From Ralstonia wenshanensis (lineage in GTDB: Bacteria; Pseudomonadota; Gammaproteobacteria; Burkholderiales; Burkholderiaceae): a stretch of DNA of 64,000 nucleotides. The stretch lies in contig NZ_CP076412.1 in the NCBI RefSeq assembly GCF_021173085.1, positions 1,240,001 through 1,304,000 of the forward strand, in the 5' to 3' direction. Below the pieces are notes generated by a model. It was not told the origin of the DNA. It was given only the letters and a program-made list of their open reading frames with translations, and made no database searches. Shown piece by piece: positions 54,277-63,349 of the stretch (its first letter is position 1; each line of letters starts with the position of its first letter). Both the position numbers and the translations under genes were made by a program.

Positions 54277-54785
54277 TCATGAACGCACCGCTTGAACAAT
54301 CGCCCGTTGTCATCCGCGCCTTCAGACCCGGTGACGAGCCCCTGCTGCATGCGGTCTTCCATTCCGCCGTGCACGGTCTGGCCACCGGGCAATACACGCC
54401 GCAGCAGTGCGAAGCGTGGGCCCCGACCCACTACGACGTCGCACAATGGAATGAGCGCATCCGCCGCATCCAGCCCTTCGTGGCGGAACGCAACGGGCAG
54501 CCCGTGGCCTATGCTGATTTGCAGACCAACGGCTATATCGATCACTTCTTCGTATCGGCCGTGCACGCGCGAAGAGGTGTCGGGCAACAGCTCATGAGTC
54601 ACATCCTTGAGTTGGCAGCGCAGCGCGGCGTGCCGAGCGTGCAGGCGCATGTGAGTTTGAGCGCAGAACCCTTCTTTGCTCGCAACGGGTTTGGAGTGCT
54701 TGCACGCCAACGCGTCACGGTGCGCGGTGTCCTGCTCGATAACGCGCTCATGGCGCGAACTCAGGCCGCGTGTTTCACACGTTGA
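54273..54785 (+). CDS. GNAT-family N-acetyltransferase
   Basis: A 170-residue acetyltransferase. The acetyl-CoA loop is HARRGVGQQLM, with a following helix (SHILELAAQRG) and the FFARNGFGVLARQRV C-terminal strand pair. It overlaps the phosphoesterase gene by ATGA, which suggests a functional link such as acetylating a released amine, but that is speculative. Substrate unknown. Confidence 0.85.
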   Translation: MIMNAPLEQSPVVIRAFRPGDEPLLHAVFHSAVHGLATGQYTPQQCEAWAPTHYDVAQWNERIRRIQPFVAERNGQPVAYADLQTNGYIDHFFVSAVHARRGVGQQLMSHILELAAQRGVPSVQAHVSLSAEPFFARNGFGVLARQRVTVRGVLLDNALMARTQAACFTR

Positions 54786-54869
54786 ACGCATGGACGCGCA
54801 GCGTGTGAAGCGCGTTTAACTAAGTGTGGTTACGCGCCGTATATTCAGTACAAACCATTAGATCTTGAT

Positions 54870-54896
54870 TAAAGATTACGGACTATCTGTCGTTAC
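54870..54896 (+). promoter_or_regulatory. Sigma-28 (FliA)-like promoter of the chemoreceptor gene
   Basis: TAAAGATT (7 of 8 to TAAAGTTT), an 11-base spacer, and GTCGTTAC (5 of 8 to GCCGATAA) form the usual FliA arrangement. It lies 66 bases before the ATG of the chemoreceptor, a gene type normally under FliA control. Confidence 0.6.
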
Positions 54897-54961
54897 TTTG
54901 GCTAACGTCGGCGCCCCCACGGGCAGTCGCGACGTTTCGTCCTTAGCAATCCACGGCAGAT

Positions 54962-56509
54962 ATGAAGACGCTCTCCATCAAGGCTCGGCTGGCGCTGGTC
55001 CTGTTTGTTCTGGCTGTATTCCTTGCGGGCGTCGGCGCGCTGGGGCTGTACGGCAACATGCGCTCCAACAAGGCGCTGAAGGAAACCTATTCGAATCAGC
55101 TCGCCTCCACGCGCGCACTGGGTCAGGCCATTTCGAGGCTGGTGCAGGTCCGTACGGCGCTGGATCGTGCCGTCTATGAAACGGACGACGCCAAGATCGC
55201 AGACTTGGTGAAGGCCGCCCGCGAGCAGGTCAAGGCCAGCGACGATGGCTGGAATGCCTACAACGCGCTGCCGTTCGCCACGCCTGAAGAAGAGCAGACC
55301 GCTGGCGAGGCCAAGCGCCTGCGCGATGCGTTCTTCAACGAGGGTTTGAAGCCGGCTCTGGCAGCGTTTGACCGTCACGACTACGCAGCCGCGCGTCCGT
55401 TGGTGCTCGACAAGCTGTACGAACTGTTCGTGCCTTACGCCATCAAGGCCGATCGCCTGAACGCCATTCAAGCAGAGATTGCCGCGTCGGCTTACAGCAA
55501 GGCGCAGTCGTTCTTCGACGGTCTGGTTTGGGCGTTCATCATCGTGATTGCCGTGGGTATTGCGCTGGCGGCCGCCTGCTACCTGGTGCTGTCGCGCGCG
55601 ATCTCTCGCCCGCTCGCAGAGATGCTCGTGCACTTCCATGAAATTTCGGGCGGTAACCTGACCACCGACGTGCGCATCCACTCGCGTGACGAGATGGGCC
55701 TGCTGATGGAAGGCCTGCAGCAGATGCAAGCCAAGCTGAAGGAGACCGTGGTGACGGTGCGTCGCGGCAGCGAGTCGATTGCGTCCGCCACGCAGCAGAT
55801 CGCCGCAGGCAACACCAATCTTTCGCAACGCACCGAAGAGCAGGCCAGCTCGCTGGAGGAAACCGCATCCAGCATGGAAGAGTTGACGAGCATCGTGAAG
55901 CAGAACGCCGACAACGCTCGTCAGGCAAGCACGCTGGCTGTGACCGCCTCCGACATTGCCGTGCAGGGCGGTGCCGTGGTGCAAGACGTGGTGACCACGA
56001 TGGGTGAGATCAGCGAATCGTCGCGCAAGATCACCGACATCATCGCTGTCATCGAAGGCATTGCGTTCCAGACCAACATCCTGGCGCTCAACGCCGCGGT
56101 GGAAGCCGCGCGTGCCGGGGAACAGGGTCGCGGCTTTGCCGTGGTGGCCGGTGAAGTGCGCACGCTGGCACAGCGCAGCGCGGGCGCCGCTAAGGAGATC
56201 AAATCGTTGATCGAAGACTCCGCCGCGCGTGTGGAATCCGGCTCGACGCTGGTGGCGCGCGCCGGCAAGACGATGGAAGAGATCGTTGTGGCCGTGAAGC
56301 GCGTGACGGACATCATGGGCGAGATCAGCGCGGGCTCGGCTGAGCAAAGTACCGGCATCGAGCAGATCAATGAAGCCGTCACGCAGATGGACGACGTGAC
56401 GCAGCAGAACGCCGCGCTGGTGGAAGAAGCGGCTGCCGCTGCGCAGGCGCTGGAGGAACAAGCGGACGAACTGCGCCGCGCTGTGGCGGTGTTCCGCGTG
56501 GCGATGTAA
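54962..56509 (+). CDS. Methyl-accepting chemotaxis protein (Tar-like)
   Basis: A 515-residue chemoreceptor. TM1 (about 10-30), a periplasmic four-helix-bundle ligand domain (about 35-185), TM2 (about 190-212), HAMP, and a cytoplasmic signalling domain. The hairpin tip is fully conserved ([20 protein letters not shown] then [20 protein letters not shown]). Methylation-helix Gln/Glu pairs are present on both sides. It lacks the C-terminal NWETF CheR/CheB tether. Ligand unknown. The ribosome site is weak. A FliA-like promoter lies upstream. Confidence 0.92.
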   Translation: MKTLSIKARLALVLFVLAVFLAGVGALGLYGNMRSNKALKETYSNQLASTRALGQAISRLVQVRTALDRAVYETDDAKIADLVKAAREQVKASDDGWNAYNALPFATPEEEQTAGEAKRLRDAFFNEGLKPALAAFDRHDYAAARPLVLDKLYELFVPYAIKADRLNAIQAEIAASAYSKAQSFFDGLVWAFIIVIAVGIALAAACYLVLSRAISRPLAEMLVHFHEISGGNLTTDVRIHSRDEMGLLMEGLQQMQAKLKETVVTVRRGSESIASATQQIAAGNTNLSQRTEEQASSLEETASSMEELTSIVKQNADNARQASTLAVTASDIAVQGGAVVQDVVTTMGEISESSRKITDIIAVIEGIAFQTNILALNAAVEAARAGEQGRGFAVVAGEVRTLAQRSAGAAKEIKSLIEDSAARVESGSTLVARAGKTMEEIVVAVKRVTDIMGEISAGSAEQSTGIEQINEAVTQMDDVTQQNAALVEEAAAAAQALEEQADELRRAVAVFRVAM

Positions 56510-56565
56510 AGCACGTTTCCTGATGGGTTGCCGTGGCAGCTAAATGGCTGCCGCGGCGCTACACT

Positions 56566-56601
56566 GCGGGGTCGGCCTTCGGGTCGGCCCCGCTTTGCTT
56601 T
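56566..56601 (+). terminator. Terminator of the chemoreceptor gene, UUCG tetraloop
   Basis: GCGGGGTCGGCC and GGTCGGCCCCGC pair over 12 bases with two G-T wobbles and close on a CTTCGG tetraloop, an exceptionally stable hairpin. TTTGCTTT follows. It lies 57 bases after the stop. A weaker hairpin (GCCGTGGCAG/CTGCCGCGGC) precedes it. Confidence 0.85.
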
Positions 56602-56700
56602 ATGCGGTGCATCCAGAAGCCGCTCATGGTCCTGCCACGCCCCCCGAGCCAATCGCCACGAGCCATGAGCCGGTTCACATAACGATTATCCGGAGGTGTC

Positions 56701-58137
56701 ATGCGTTTCCAGTGTCGTCGTGTTCCCGTTCGCGTCTTGGTGTCTGCAGCTGTGTTGGCATGCAGCGCCGGCGCATTCGCCCAGACCATCCCCGCCAGCA
56801 AGCCCGCGCCCACCACGCTCACGCCCGAGCAGCAGCGCTACCACGACATCTATAAGGAGCTGGTCGAGATCAACACGACGCATTCGGCGGGTGATACGAC
56901 CAAGGCCGCGCATGCAATGGAAAAGCGCCTGCGCGACGCGGGCTTTGCCGCAGCCGACATGCAGGTGCTGGAGCCCTTCCCGAAAAAAGGCAACCTGGTG
57001 CTGCGCTTCAAGGGCACCGGCGCCAAGAAGCCGATGCTGCTGCTTGCCCACATTGACGTGGTGGAAGCCAAGCGTGAAGACTGGAAGACCGATCCGTTCA
57101 AGCTGCAGGAGACCGACGGCTACTTCACCGCACGCGGCGCAATCGACGATAAGGCGATGGCGTCGGCCTTCGTGTCGGTGCTGGGGCAGCTCAAGCAGGA
57201 AGGATTCAAGCCCTCGCGCGACATCATCCTGGCGTTGACCACCGACGAGGAACGCGGCGATGTGCCGACCAATGGCGCGTACTGGATCGTCAACAACAAG
57301 CCGGAGCTGGTGAAGGCCGAGTTCGGTATCAATGAAGGCGGCGGCGGGGAGCTGCGCAACGGCAAGCCGGTGCTCCACCGCATTCAGGTGGCCGAGAAGA
57401 TGTACACGACGTACGAGCTGGAAGTGCGCGACGTGGGCGGCCACAGTTCGGTGCCGACGAAGACGAACCCGATCTATGCGTTGTCAGCCGCGCTGGACCG
57501 GCTGGGCGCGTATCAGTTTCCCGTCAAGCTGGCCGACGTGACGCAAACTTACTTCGCGCGCAGCGCACCGCTGGCCACGGGGCAACTGGCCGACGACATG
57601 CGTTCGGTCGGCACCGGCAAGCCGGACGAGGCGGCGATCGATCGGCTCTCGGCCATTCCGTTCTACAACGCGCAGTTGCGCACGACGTGCGTGGCCACCA
57701 TGGTCAATGCCGGCCATGCCGAAAATGCGCTGCCGCAATCGGCCAAGGCCACCGTCAATTGCCGCATCCTGCCGCACGATGATCCGGCCGATATCGATCG
57801 TCAGCTGAAGCAGGTGATCGGCAACGAGAAGATCAGCGTGCGCTACGTCAACAAGCCGCTGGCGAGCCCCGCGTCGCCGCTCAATGGCGACCTGGTGAAG
57901 ACGGTGGAGGCGCTGACGCAGCAGAAGTGGAATGTGCCAGTGATTCCGGCGATGAGCACCGGGGCGACCGACAGCCGGTTCATGCGCAATGCCGGTATTC
58001 CGATGTATGGCGTGTCGGGGTTGTTTGCCGAGCCGGCAGACCTGCGCACGCATGGTCTGGATGAGCGTATCGAGATTGCGCGGTTGTATGACGGGCGGGA
58101 GTTTCTTTATCGGCTTGTGAAGCAGTTGGCTGAGTAA
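56701..58137 (+). CDS. Secreted M20/M28-type zinc peptidase
   Basis: A 478-residue metallopeptidase with a signal peptide (VLVSAAVLACSAGAFA). Zinc and catalytic residues are visible: LLLAHIDVV with the first His and Asp, GRGAIDDKAMA, TTDEERGDVPTNGA with the general base Glu, and a dimerisation domain between. HSSVPTKTNPIYALS is the M20 bridging region. It probably acts as a carboxypeptidase or dipeptidase in the periplasm. GGAGG precedes the ATG. Confidence 0.88.
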   Translation: MRFQCRRVPVRVLVSAAVLACSAGAFAQTIPASKPAPTTLTPEQQRYHDIYKELVEINTTHSAGDTTKAAHAMEKRLRDAGFAAADMQVLEPFPKKGNLVLRFKGTGAKKPMLLLAHIDVVEAKREDWKTDPFKLQETDGYFTARGAIDDKAMASAFVSVLGQLKQEGFKPSRDIILALTTDEERGDVPTNGAYWIVNNKPELVKAEFGINEGGGGELRNGKPVLHRIQVAEKMYTTYELEVRDVGGHSSVPTKTNPIYALSAALDRLGAYQFPVKLADVTQTYFARSAPLATGQLADDMRSVGTGKPDEAAIDRLSAIPFYNAQLRTTCVATMVNAGHAENALPQSAKATVNCRILPHDDPADIDRQLKQVIGNEKISVRYVNKPLASPASPLNGDLVKTVEALTQQKWNVPVIPAMSTGATDSRFMRNAGIPMYGVSGLFAEPADLRTHGLDERIEIARLYDGREFLYRLVKQLAE

Positions 58138-58468
58138 ATGGCTGGGCGCTGCGCTCGTGTTCTTTTTTTGCGGGCGCAGCTTGTTGGTGTGGGTTTATTG
58201 TTGGGTTTCGGCTCCTCGCGGGGCCGACTTACTTTCTTTGTCTTGCCAAAGAAAGGTAAGCAAAGAAAGGCGCGCCCGAGATGGCGACTTCCCCTTGGAT
58301 TTTCGTCACGGGGAGGGAGGGGAGGCAAACTCGCTGCGCTCAGACAGCCTCCCCTCTTTTTCCTCCCCGCGACAAAAATCCAAGGCGCCATCTAGGGCAG
58401 GGTACGGCCACACCGTCTGTATATCTGGGGTGGCGTCTTGGCCCGGCGTCCGTAGGAGAAGCGGGTTG
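58138..58468. repeat. Interspersed palindromic repeat region
   Basis: A 331-base non-coding region that reads as a repeat element. It has an inverted pair CTTACTTTCTTTG/CAAAGAAAGGTAAG (58228-58260, one base bulge) and a larger imperfect palindrome (58280-58392) whose arms begin GATGGCG and include CCTTGGATTTT. This TTTCTTTG-type element recurs in many Ralstonia-like genomes. The open frames over it (85 codons from 58138, 94 codons on the other strand) are by-products of the repeat and are not called genes. Confidence 0.75.
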
Positions 58469-59242
58469 TTAGATGAAGCCGCCGTCGGTCATCAGCGTGC
58501 GGCCCGTAATCCAGCGGGCGTCGTCGGAGGCCAGGAAGGCGATGGCGTCGGCGATGTCGTCCGGCTCTGCCAGCCGGCCCATCGGTGTCGATTCGCGCAT
58601 GCGCGCCTTGACTTCATCGGGAATCGGCGCGGTCATGTCGGTGCGCGTGAGCGCGGGTGCCACGGCGTTGACCGTGATGTTGCGCGCGCCCAGTTCCACC
58701 GCAAACGCGTGGGTGAGGGCGCTGACAGCGGCCTTGCTTGCTGCATACACCGCCAGCCCTGCGCGGGGCCGGTACGCGAGGCTGGAAGACACGTTCACGA
58801 TATGCCCGCCGCGTGCCGGCACATGCGGCAGCACCGCTTGCGTCACGAGAATCGTGGAGAAGGCATTGGTGCGGAACTGCGCGTCGAACGATGCGAGATC
58901 GATGCGGCCCACCGGTTGGTTTTCCAGGATGCCGGCGTTGTTGACGAGGATGTCGATGGCGCCGAAGGCCTCTCGCACGGTGCTCACCATCGCGTCAACG
59001 GACACGGCATTGCTCACATCGGCTTGCACGGCAATGGCTTGCGCGCCGGTGCTGCGGATGGTGTTGACCACCGCGTCGGCTTCTGCGGCATTGCTGCGAT
59101 AGACCACGGCCACGCGCGCGCCGTCGGCGGCCAGCCGATGCGCCACGGCGGCGCCGATGCCGCGCGAGCCGCCGGTGACGATGGCGGTGCGGCCTGCGAG
59201 GCGTTGCGTGATCGTGGATGGGGTGGCTTGCGTTGTGGACAT
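58469..59242 (-). CDS. SDR-family oxidoreductase
   Basis: A 257-residue short-chain dehydrogenase/reductase. The cofactor loop is TGGSRGIGAAV, the NNAG motif is VNNAGIL, and the catalytic Ser-Tyr-Lys are in NVSSSLAYRPRAGLAVYAASKAA. It uses NADP judging from the basic residue (YRSN) after the second strand. AGGAG precedes the ATG. Substrate not known; a 3-ketoacyl reductase-like or general ketoreductase is likely. Confidence 0.88.
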   Translation of the reverse strand: MSTTQATPSTITQRLAGRTAIVTGGSRGIGAAVAHRLAADGARVAVVYRSNAAEADAVVNTIRSTGAQAIAVQADVSNAVSVDAMVSTVREAFGAIDILVNNAGILENQPVGRIDLASFDAQFRTNAFSTILVTQAVLPHVPARGGHIVNVSSSLAYRPRAGLAVYAASKAAVSALTHAFAVELGARNITVNAVAPALTRTDMTAPIPDEVKARMRESTPMGRLAEPDDIADAIAFLASDDARWITGRTLMTDGGFI

Positions 59243-59357
59243 GCTGTTCTCCTGATTGGGTGGATGTTTCGGGAGAACAGGTTACGAACCAGCAGACGTG
59301 CGCGCAGCCCGTTTGGCCGCGACGCGGCGTTCCAGCATTGGAACGACGGAAGGCCGA

Positions 59358-59939
59358 TCAGCCCTGCTGGCGTTTGCGGTACTCCGCCACCTTATGCCGG
59401 TTGCCGCAGAGGGCCATGCTGCACCAGCGACGCTTGTGCGACTTGGTGCGGTCGTAAAACCACAGCGTGCATTCGGGGTGTTCGCACACGCGCACGAGCT
59501 GGAAATCGCCTTCGGCGAGCAGGTGTGCGGCGGCCTCAGCCAGCGGCGCCAGACATTGCTCGACCGAATCGGTGGGGCGCAGGCGTTCGACGCGCGGGGT
59601 GCCGTTTTCCCAGACCAATACGGGATGGCTGGGCGCTTGCCGCAGGAACACATTGAGCGCATCGGCGCTGGCAGCACGGCCCGACTTGCGCGCCTCCACC
59701 AATGTGCGAATCACTTCGCGCAGGTGCCGCGCCACCGCCAGCAGCACGCCGGGCGGATAACGACCTGCCACGGGCTCCGCAAGCCAGCCGGCGCGCACCA
59801 GCCAATCGGAGACATCGGCGTCGTTCTGCCAGAAATCGTGCGGCTCGCCGTTGACGTTGGCGACGGTGTTGAGCATGTCCAGCACCGGATCGTCGGCGAT
59901 CAGCAGGGGGGCATCGGTGGCAGCTGCAGGTGCGGGCAT
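59358..59939 (-). CDS. CGNR zinc-finger (ABATE-domain) regulator
   Basis: A 193-residue protein. The N-terminal ABATE domain (LDMLNTVANVNGEPHDFWQN) precedes a C-terminal zinc finger with CEHPECTLWFYDRTKSHKRR and WCSMALCGNRHKVAEYRKR, whose four Cys and CGNR signature define the family. Such proteins are probable stress-responsive DNA-binding regulators. A TTG four codons upstream also opens the frame. It faces the nitronate monooxygenase gene across 148 bases containing repeats, so it may control that gene. Confidence 0.85.
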   Translation of the reverse strand: MPAPAAATDAPLLIADDPVLDMLNTVANVNGEPHDFWQNDADVSDWLVRAGWLAEPVAGRYPPGVLLAVARHLREVIRTLVEARKSGRAASADALNVFLRQAPSHPVLVWENGTPRVERLRPTDSVEQCLAPLAEAAAHLLAEGDFQLVRVCEHPECTLWFYDRTKSHKRRWCSMALCGNRHKVAEYRKRQQG

Positions 59940-59963
59940 GGCGGTGTTCAAAAAGGCGGTGGA

Positions 59964-59988
59964 TTAAATTGTAACCAATTTAAATTGT
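59964..59988. promoter_or_regulatory. Repeat operator between CGNR and nitronate monooxygenase genes
   Basis: TTAAATTGT occurs twice (59964-59972 and 59980-59988), 16 bases apart, and CAATTTAAATTG (59976-59987) is a perfect 12-bp palindrome. The block is far more AT-rich than the flanks and lies between divergent starts, so it is a probable binding site of the CGNR regulator. Confidence 0.6.
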
Positions 59989-60087
59989 TATTCCAGTTAC
60001 TTGTTGCGCATGCGTTTCAATGGATCAATCCGGTGAAAAGTCCGCCGCATTACCATGTGTCATCCAAGTAACTTGCCGGAGACGATC

Positions 60088-61158
60088 ATGAGCGCATGGC
60101 CCGATTCACGCGTGCTGGAGTTGTTCAATATTGAGGTGCCCATCGTGCTGGGGCCGATGGCGGGGGTGGCCGGCGTGGAGCTGGCGATTGCCGTGGCGCG
60201 GGGCGGGGGCCTCGGTTCGCTGCCGTGCGCGATGCTGAATGTCGAGCAGATCCGCCAGCAGGTCGAGCAGTTTCGGGCGGCCGTGCGCGGCCCCATCAAC
60301 TTGAATTTCTTCTGCCACACGCCGCCGCGCCCGGACCCCGAGCGCGATGCCAAATGGCGTGCCCATCTGGCGCCGTACTACGCCGAGTTCGGTATCGATT
60401 TGAACGCGCAAGCGCCGGCCGTCAACCGCGCTCCGTTCGACGAAGCGACCTGCGCGCTGGTGGAGGAACTGAAGCCGGAGGTGGTGAGCTTCCACTTCGG
60501 ATTGCCCGCGCCGGAATTGCAGGCCCGCGTGAAGGCAGCGGGGGCGAAAGTCATCTCCGCCGCCACCACGGTGGAAGAGGCGCGGTGGCTGGAAGCACGC
60601 GGGGTCGACGCCATCATCGCCATGGGCAACGAGGCAGGCGGCCATCGCGGCATGTTCCTCGCCAAGACGATCGAATCGCAGGTGGGCACCTTCGCGCTGG
60701 TGCCGCAGGTGGCCGATGCGGTGAAGGTGCCGATCATTGCGGCGGGCGGCATTGGCGATGCACGCGGGGTGGTGGCGGCGTTGGCGTTGGGGGCATCGGC
60801 GGTGCAGATCGGCACGGCCTACATGTTGTCGCCGGAGGCCAAGACCTCGGCCATTCATCGCGCAGCGCTCAAGCAGGCAACCGATGCCGACACCGCGCTC
60901 ACCAACCTGTTCACCGGCCGACCGGCGCGCGGCATCGTCAACCGGCTGATGCGCGAGATCGGCCCCATGAGCCCGTTTGCGCCGGCCTTTCCGACAGCCG
61001 GCGGCGCGTTGGCGCCGCTGCGCGCCAAGACGGAGCCGACTGGCTCGGGTGATTTCATCAACCTGTGGTCAGGCCAAGCCGGCCGGCTGGCCACGGAAGC
61101 GTCGGCCGAAGCCATCACGCGGCGCATTGCCGCCCAGGCGCTCGAGCAGCTCACCTGA
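60088..61158 (+). CDS. Nitronate monooxygenase (2-nitropropane dioxygenase type)
   Basis: A 356-residue FMN enzyme that oxidises alkyl nitronates such as propionate-3-nitronate. Motifs: IVLGPMAGVAGVELA, GNEAGGHRG with the catalytic His, and AAGGIGDARGVVAALALGASAVQIGTAY (FMN phosphate, here split). CCGGAG precedes the ATG. A CGNR regulator faces it. Activity on 3-nitropropionate detoxification fits a plant-associated lifestyle but is inferred from the family. Confidence 0.87.
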   Translation: MSAWPDSRVLELFNIEVPIVLGPMAGVAGVELAIAVARGGGLGSLPCAMLNVEQIRQQVEQFRAAVRGPINLNFFCHTPPRPDPERDAKWRAHLAPYYAEFGIDLNAQAPAVNRAPFDEATCALVEELKPEVVSFHFGLPAPELQARVKAAGAKVISAATTVEEARWLEARGVDAIIAMGNEAGGHRGMFLAKTIESQVGTFALVPQVADAVKVPIIAAGGIGDARGVVAALALGASAVQIGTAYMLSPEAKTSAIHRAALKQATDADTALTNLFTGRPARGIVNRLMREIGPMSPFAPAFPTAGGALAPLRAKTEPTGSGDFINLWSGQAGRLATEASAEAITRRIAAQALEQLT

Positions 61159-61184
61159 GCTTTCCTGCTGCATCGTTTCCCGCG

Positions 61185-61216
61185 CGGGCACGCCAGACGG
61201 CGTGCCCGTTTTGTTT
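61185..61216 (+). terminator. Terminator of the nitronate monooxygenase gene
   Basis: A perfect 10-bp stem CGGGCACGCC/GGCGTGCCCG with a 4-base loop is followed by TTTTGTTT, 27 bases after the stop. Confidence 0.9.
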
Positions 61217-61329
61217 CGCATCACAAATCGGCATGCGAGCAATGGGAAAATTTTATGTAACTTGAAAAACAGTGTTTACGGGGTTACTATGGTTTCGCTG
61301 CTTTCTCGAAACCCATCCGGAGTCTTGCC

Positions 61330-62238
61330 ATGAACGCCCCTGTCCGCGCCGCTGATCTGGTTGTCGATGCGTATGCCCCCACCGCTGTACGTCATCGCAC
61401 GGTGGATGTCGAAGGTGCGCGCGTGTTCTATCGGGAGGCCGGCTCGGCCGATGCGCCGACCGTGCTGTTGCTGCACGGCTTTCCCAGCGCATCGCATATG
61501 TTCCGCAACCTGATTCCGCAGTTGGCTGCGCGCTATCACGTGGTGGCACCGGACTTTCCCGGCTTTGGCCTGACGCAGGTGCCGAGCGGCTTCCGCTACA
61601 CGTTCGACAACCTCGCGCATGTGGTCGACGGCTTCACGCAGGCGATCGGCCTGTCGCGGTATGCGATCTACGTGTTCGACTACGGCGCGCCGGTTGGCTG
61701 GCGCCTGGCGATGGCCCATCCGGAGCGCATCAGCGCCATCGTCACGCAGAACGGCAACGGCTATGAGGAAGGCCTGGGCGAAGGTCCGTGGGCGCCAATC
61801 AAGGCGTATTGGAACAACCCGGACGAAGCGCATCGCCGCGAGCTGCATGCAATCGTGTCGGATGAGATGACGCAGTGGCAATACCTGAACGGCGTGCCCG
61901 ACCCGACGCGCGTGGCGCCGGATGGCTACCTGCTGGATCAGTATTTCCTGAGCCGTCCGGGCCAGCTCGACATTCAGATGGATCTGTTCCTGGATTACGC
62001 GAGCAACGTGGCACTGTATCCGGCACTGCACGCGTACTTTCGTGCGCACCGCCCGCCGCTGATGGCGGTGTGGGGTCGCAATGACACCATCTTCATTCCG
62101 CCCGGCGCGGAGGCTTTCAAGCGCGACCTGCCGGATGCGGAGATCCACTTTGTCGACAGCGGCCACTTTGCGCTGGAGACGCACCATGCGGAAATTGGTG
62201 CGCGCATGCTCGACTTTCTTGGCCGCGTGGTGAAGTAG
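61330..62238 (+). CDS. Alpha/beta hydrolase, haloalkane-dehalogenase/epoxide-hydrolase type
   Basis: A 302-residue hydrolase. HGFPSASHMFRNL contains the oxyanion-hole HGFP. The nucleophile is Asp117 (VFDYGAPVGWRLA), which marks the dehalogenase/epoxide-hydrolase branch. The acid lies in WGRNDTIF and the catalytic His in DSGHFALE. A Trp in PWAPIKAYW lines the cap. The promoter region before it is AT-rich and contains GTAAC and GTTAC half sites. A LysR gene follows in convergent orientation. Substrate unknown. Confidence 0.87.
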   Translation: MNAPVRAADLVVDAYAPTAVRHRTVDVEGARVFYREAGSADAPTVLLLHGFPSASHMFRNLIPQLAARYHVVAPDFPGFGLTQVPSGFRYTFDNLAHVVDGFTQAIGLSRYAIYVFDYGAPVGWRLAMAHPERISAIVTQNGNGYEEGLGEGPWAPIKAYWNNPDEAHRRELHAIVSDEMTQWQYLNGVPDPTRVAPDGYLLDQYFLSRPGQLDIQMDLFLDYASNVALYPALHAYFRAHRPPLMAVWGRNDTIFIPPGAEAFKRDLPDAEIHFVDSGHFALETHHAEIGARMLDFLGRVVK

Positions 62239-62247
62239 CGCGCGGCG

Positions 62248-63165
62248 TCAGGGCATCGGCTGCATGGTGGCTTCGGCGACAAAGCGCTCCCGCAGGAACG
62301 CCACCAGCGCCTTCACCGAAGGCGGCACGCCTGCGCGCGACGGATAGAGTGCGTGCAGGTCTGCCGGCTCGGGGGTCCAGCCTGGCAGCACCGTACGCAG
62401 GCGGCCGCTGACAAGCGCCGCATGACAGCAGTGCAGCGGCAGGATAGCTAGCCCGAGCCCTGCGATGGCCGCTTCGCGCAGGGCGATGATGTTGTCGCTG
62501 GCAAAGCGCGGGCGAATCGGCAGCGAGATCCGGTGCCTACGCGCATCCTGCAGCACCCAATCGCGGCTGCGGGTGAGCGAGCCTTGCCCCAGGCAAGGGA
62601 AATCTTCCAGCGCGGCGGGGGTGTCCGGCTCGCCCACACGGGCAATCAATGCGGGGCTGGCCACCAGAACGCGCGGCGAGACCGCCAGATGCCGCGCCAC
62701 CACATCGCGCGAGGGCAGTGGCCCCGTGGCCGCGCGGATCGCCACGTCAATGCGCTGCTCGATCAGGTCGACGTACGTATTGGACAAATCCAGCTCGATG
62801 CGCAGCTTCGGATGCGCATCGGCAAACTCGGCCAGCCAGCCGGCGACCAGCGTTTCCGCCAGCAACGGCGATGTGCCGACGCGCAGCACGCCGGCCGGTT
62901 CGCTGCGTGCTGCGCCGGCCAGCGCTTCAATGGCGGCAGATGCGTCGGCCATGTCGCGGGCATGCCGGTAGACCGCTTCACCCACGGGCGTGACCGATAC
63001 GCGATGGCTCGATCGCTGCAGCAGCCGCGTGCCGAGCTGAACCTCCAGTTCGGCAATGCGCCGGCTCAAACGCGACTTGGGAATGCCCGTGGCGCGCTCG
63101 GCGGCGGAAAAGCCACCGGCTTCCACCACGCGTGTGAAGAGGTACAGGTCGTCGAAGCGCTTCAT
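62248..63165 (-). CDS. LysR-family transcription regulator
   Basis: A 305-residue regulator with N-terminal HTH (VVEAGGFSAAERATGIPKSR, then LSRRIAELEVQLGTRLLQRSSHR) and an effector domain from about residue 90. It ends ten bases from the hydrolase stop, in convergent orientation; on the other side, the serine hydrolase gene starts 185 bases away and divergently, so that gene is the more likely target. Start chosen at MKRFDDL because the longer frame lacks a ribosome site. Confidence 0.9.
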   Translation of the reverse strand: MKRFDDLYLFTRVVEAGGFSAAERATGIPKSRLSRRIAELEVQLGTRLLQRSSHRVSVTPVGEAVYRHARDMADASAAIEALAGAARSEPAGVLRVGTSPLLAETLVAGWLAEFADAHPKLRIELDLSNTYVDLIEQRIDVAIRAATGPLPSRDVVARHLAVSPRVLVASPALIARVGEPDTPAALEDFPCLGQGSLTRSRDWVLQDARRHRISLPIRPRFASDNIIALREAAIAGLGLAILPLHCCHAALVSGRLRTVLPGWTPEPADLHALYPSRAGVPPSVKALVAFLRERFVAEATMQPMP

Positions 63166-63349
63166 ATTCGGTCGGGGTTGCGGTCGAACCGCATTGAAGC
63201 ATAGGCGCGGGCCGGACATTGTCGCGGGCAATGGATCAGCGCTGTACAGTGTCGCAGGGCCGGTTTGCGCGCGTCGGAATACCGTGCAGACCGGATCGGA
63301 GTCTGGCACGCCTGCGCCGCTCGCGCGGGCATCAATGCAAGGAGAAGGC

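Noticed and set aside
58280-58392. Insertion sequence at the 58.3 kb palindrome
   Set aside because: No transposase gene and no flanking direct repeats were found; only a non-coding palindrome is present.
58138-58395. An 85-codon frame after the M20 peptidase
   Set aside because: It is read from a palindromic repeat and has only low-complexity basic residues; better explained as a repeat by-product.
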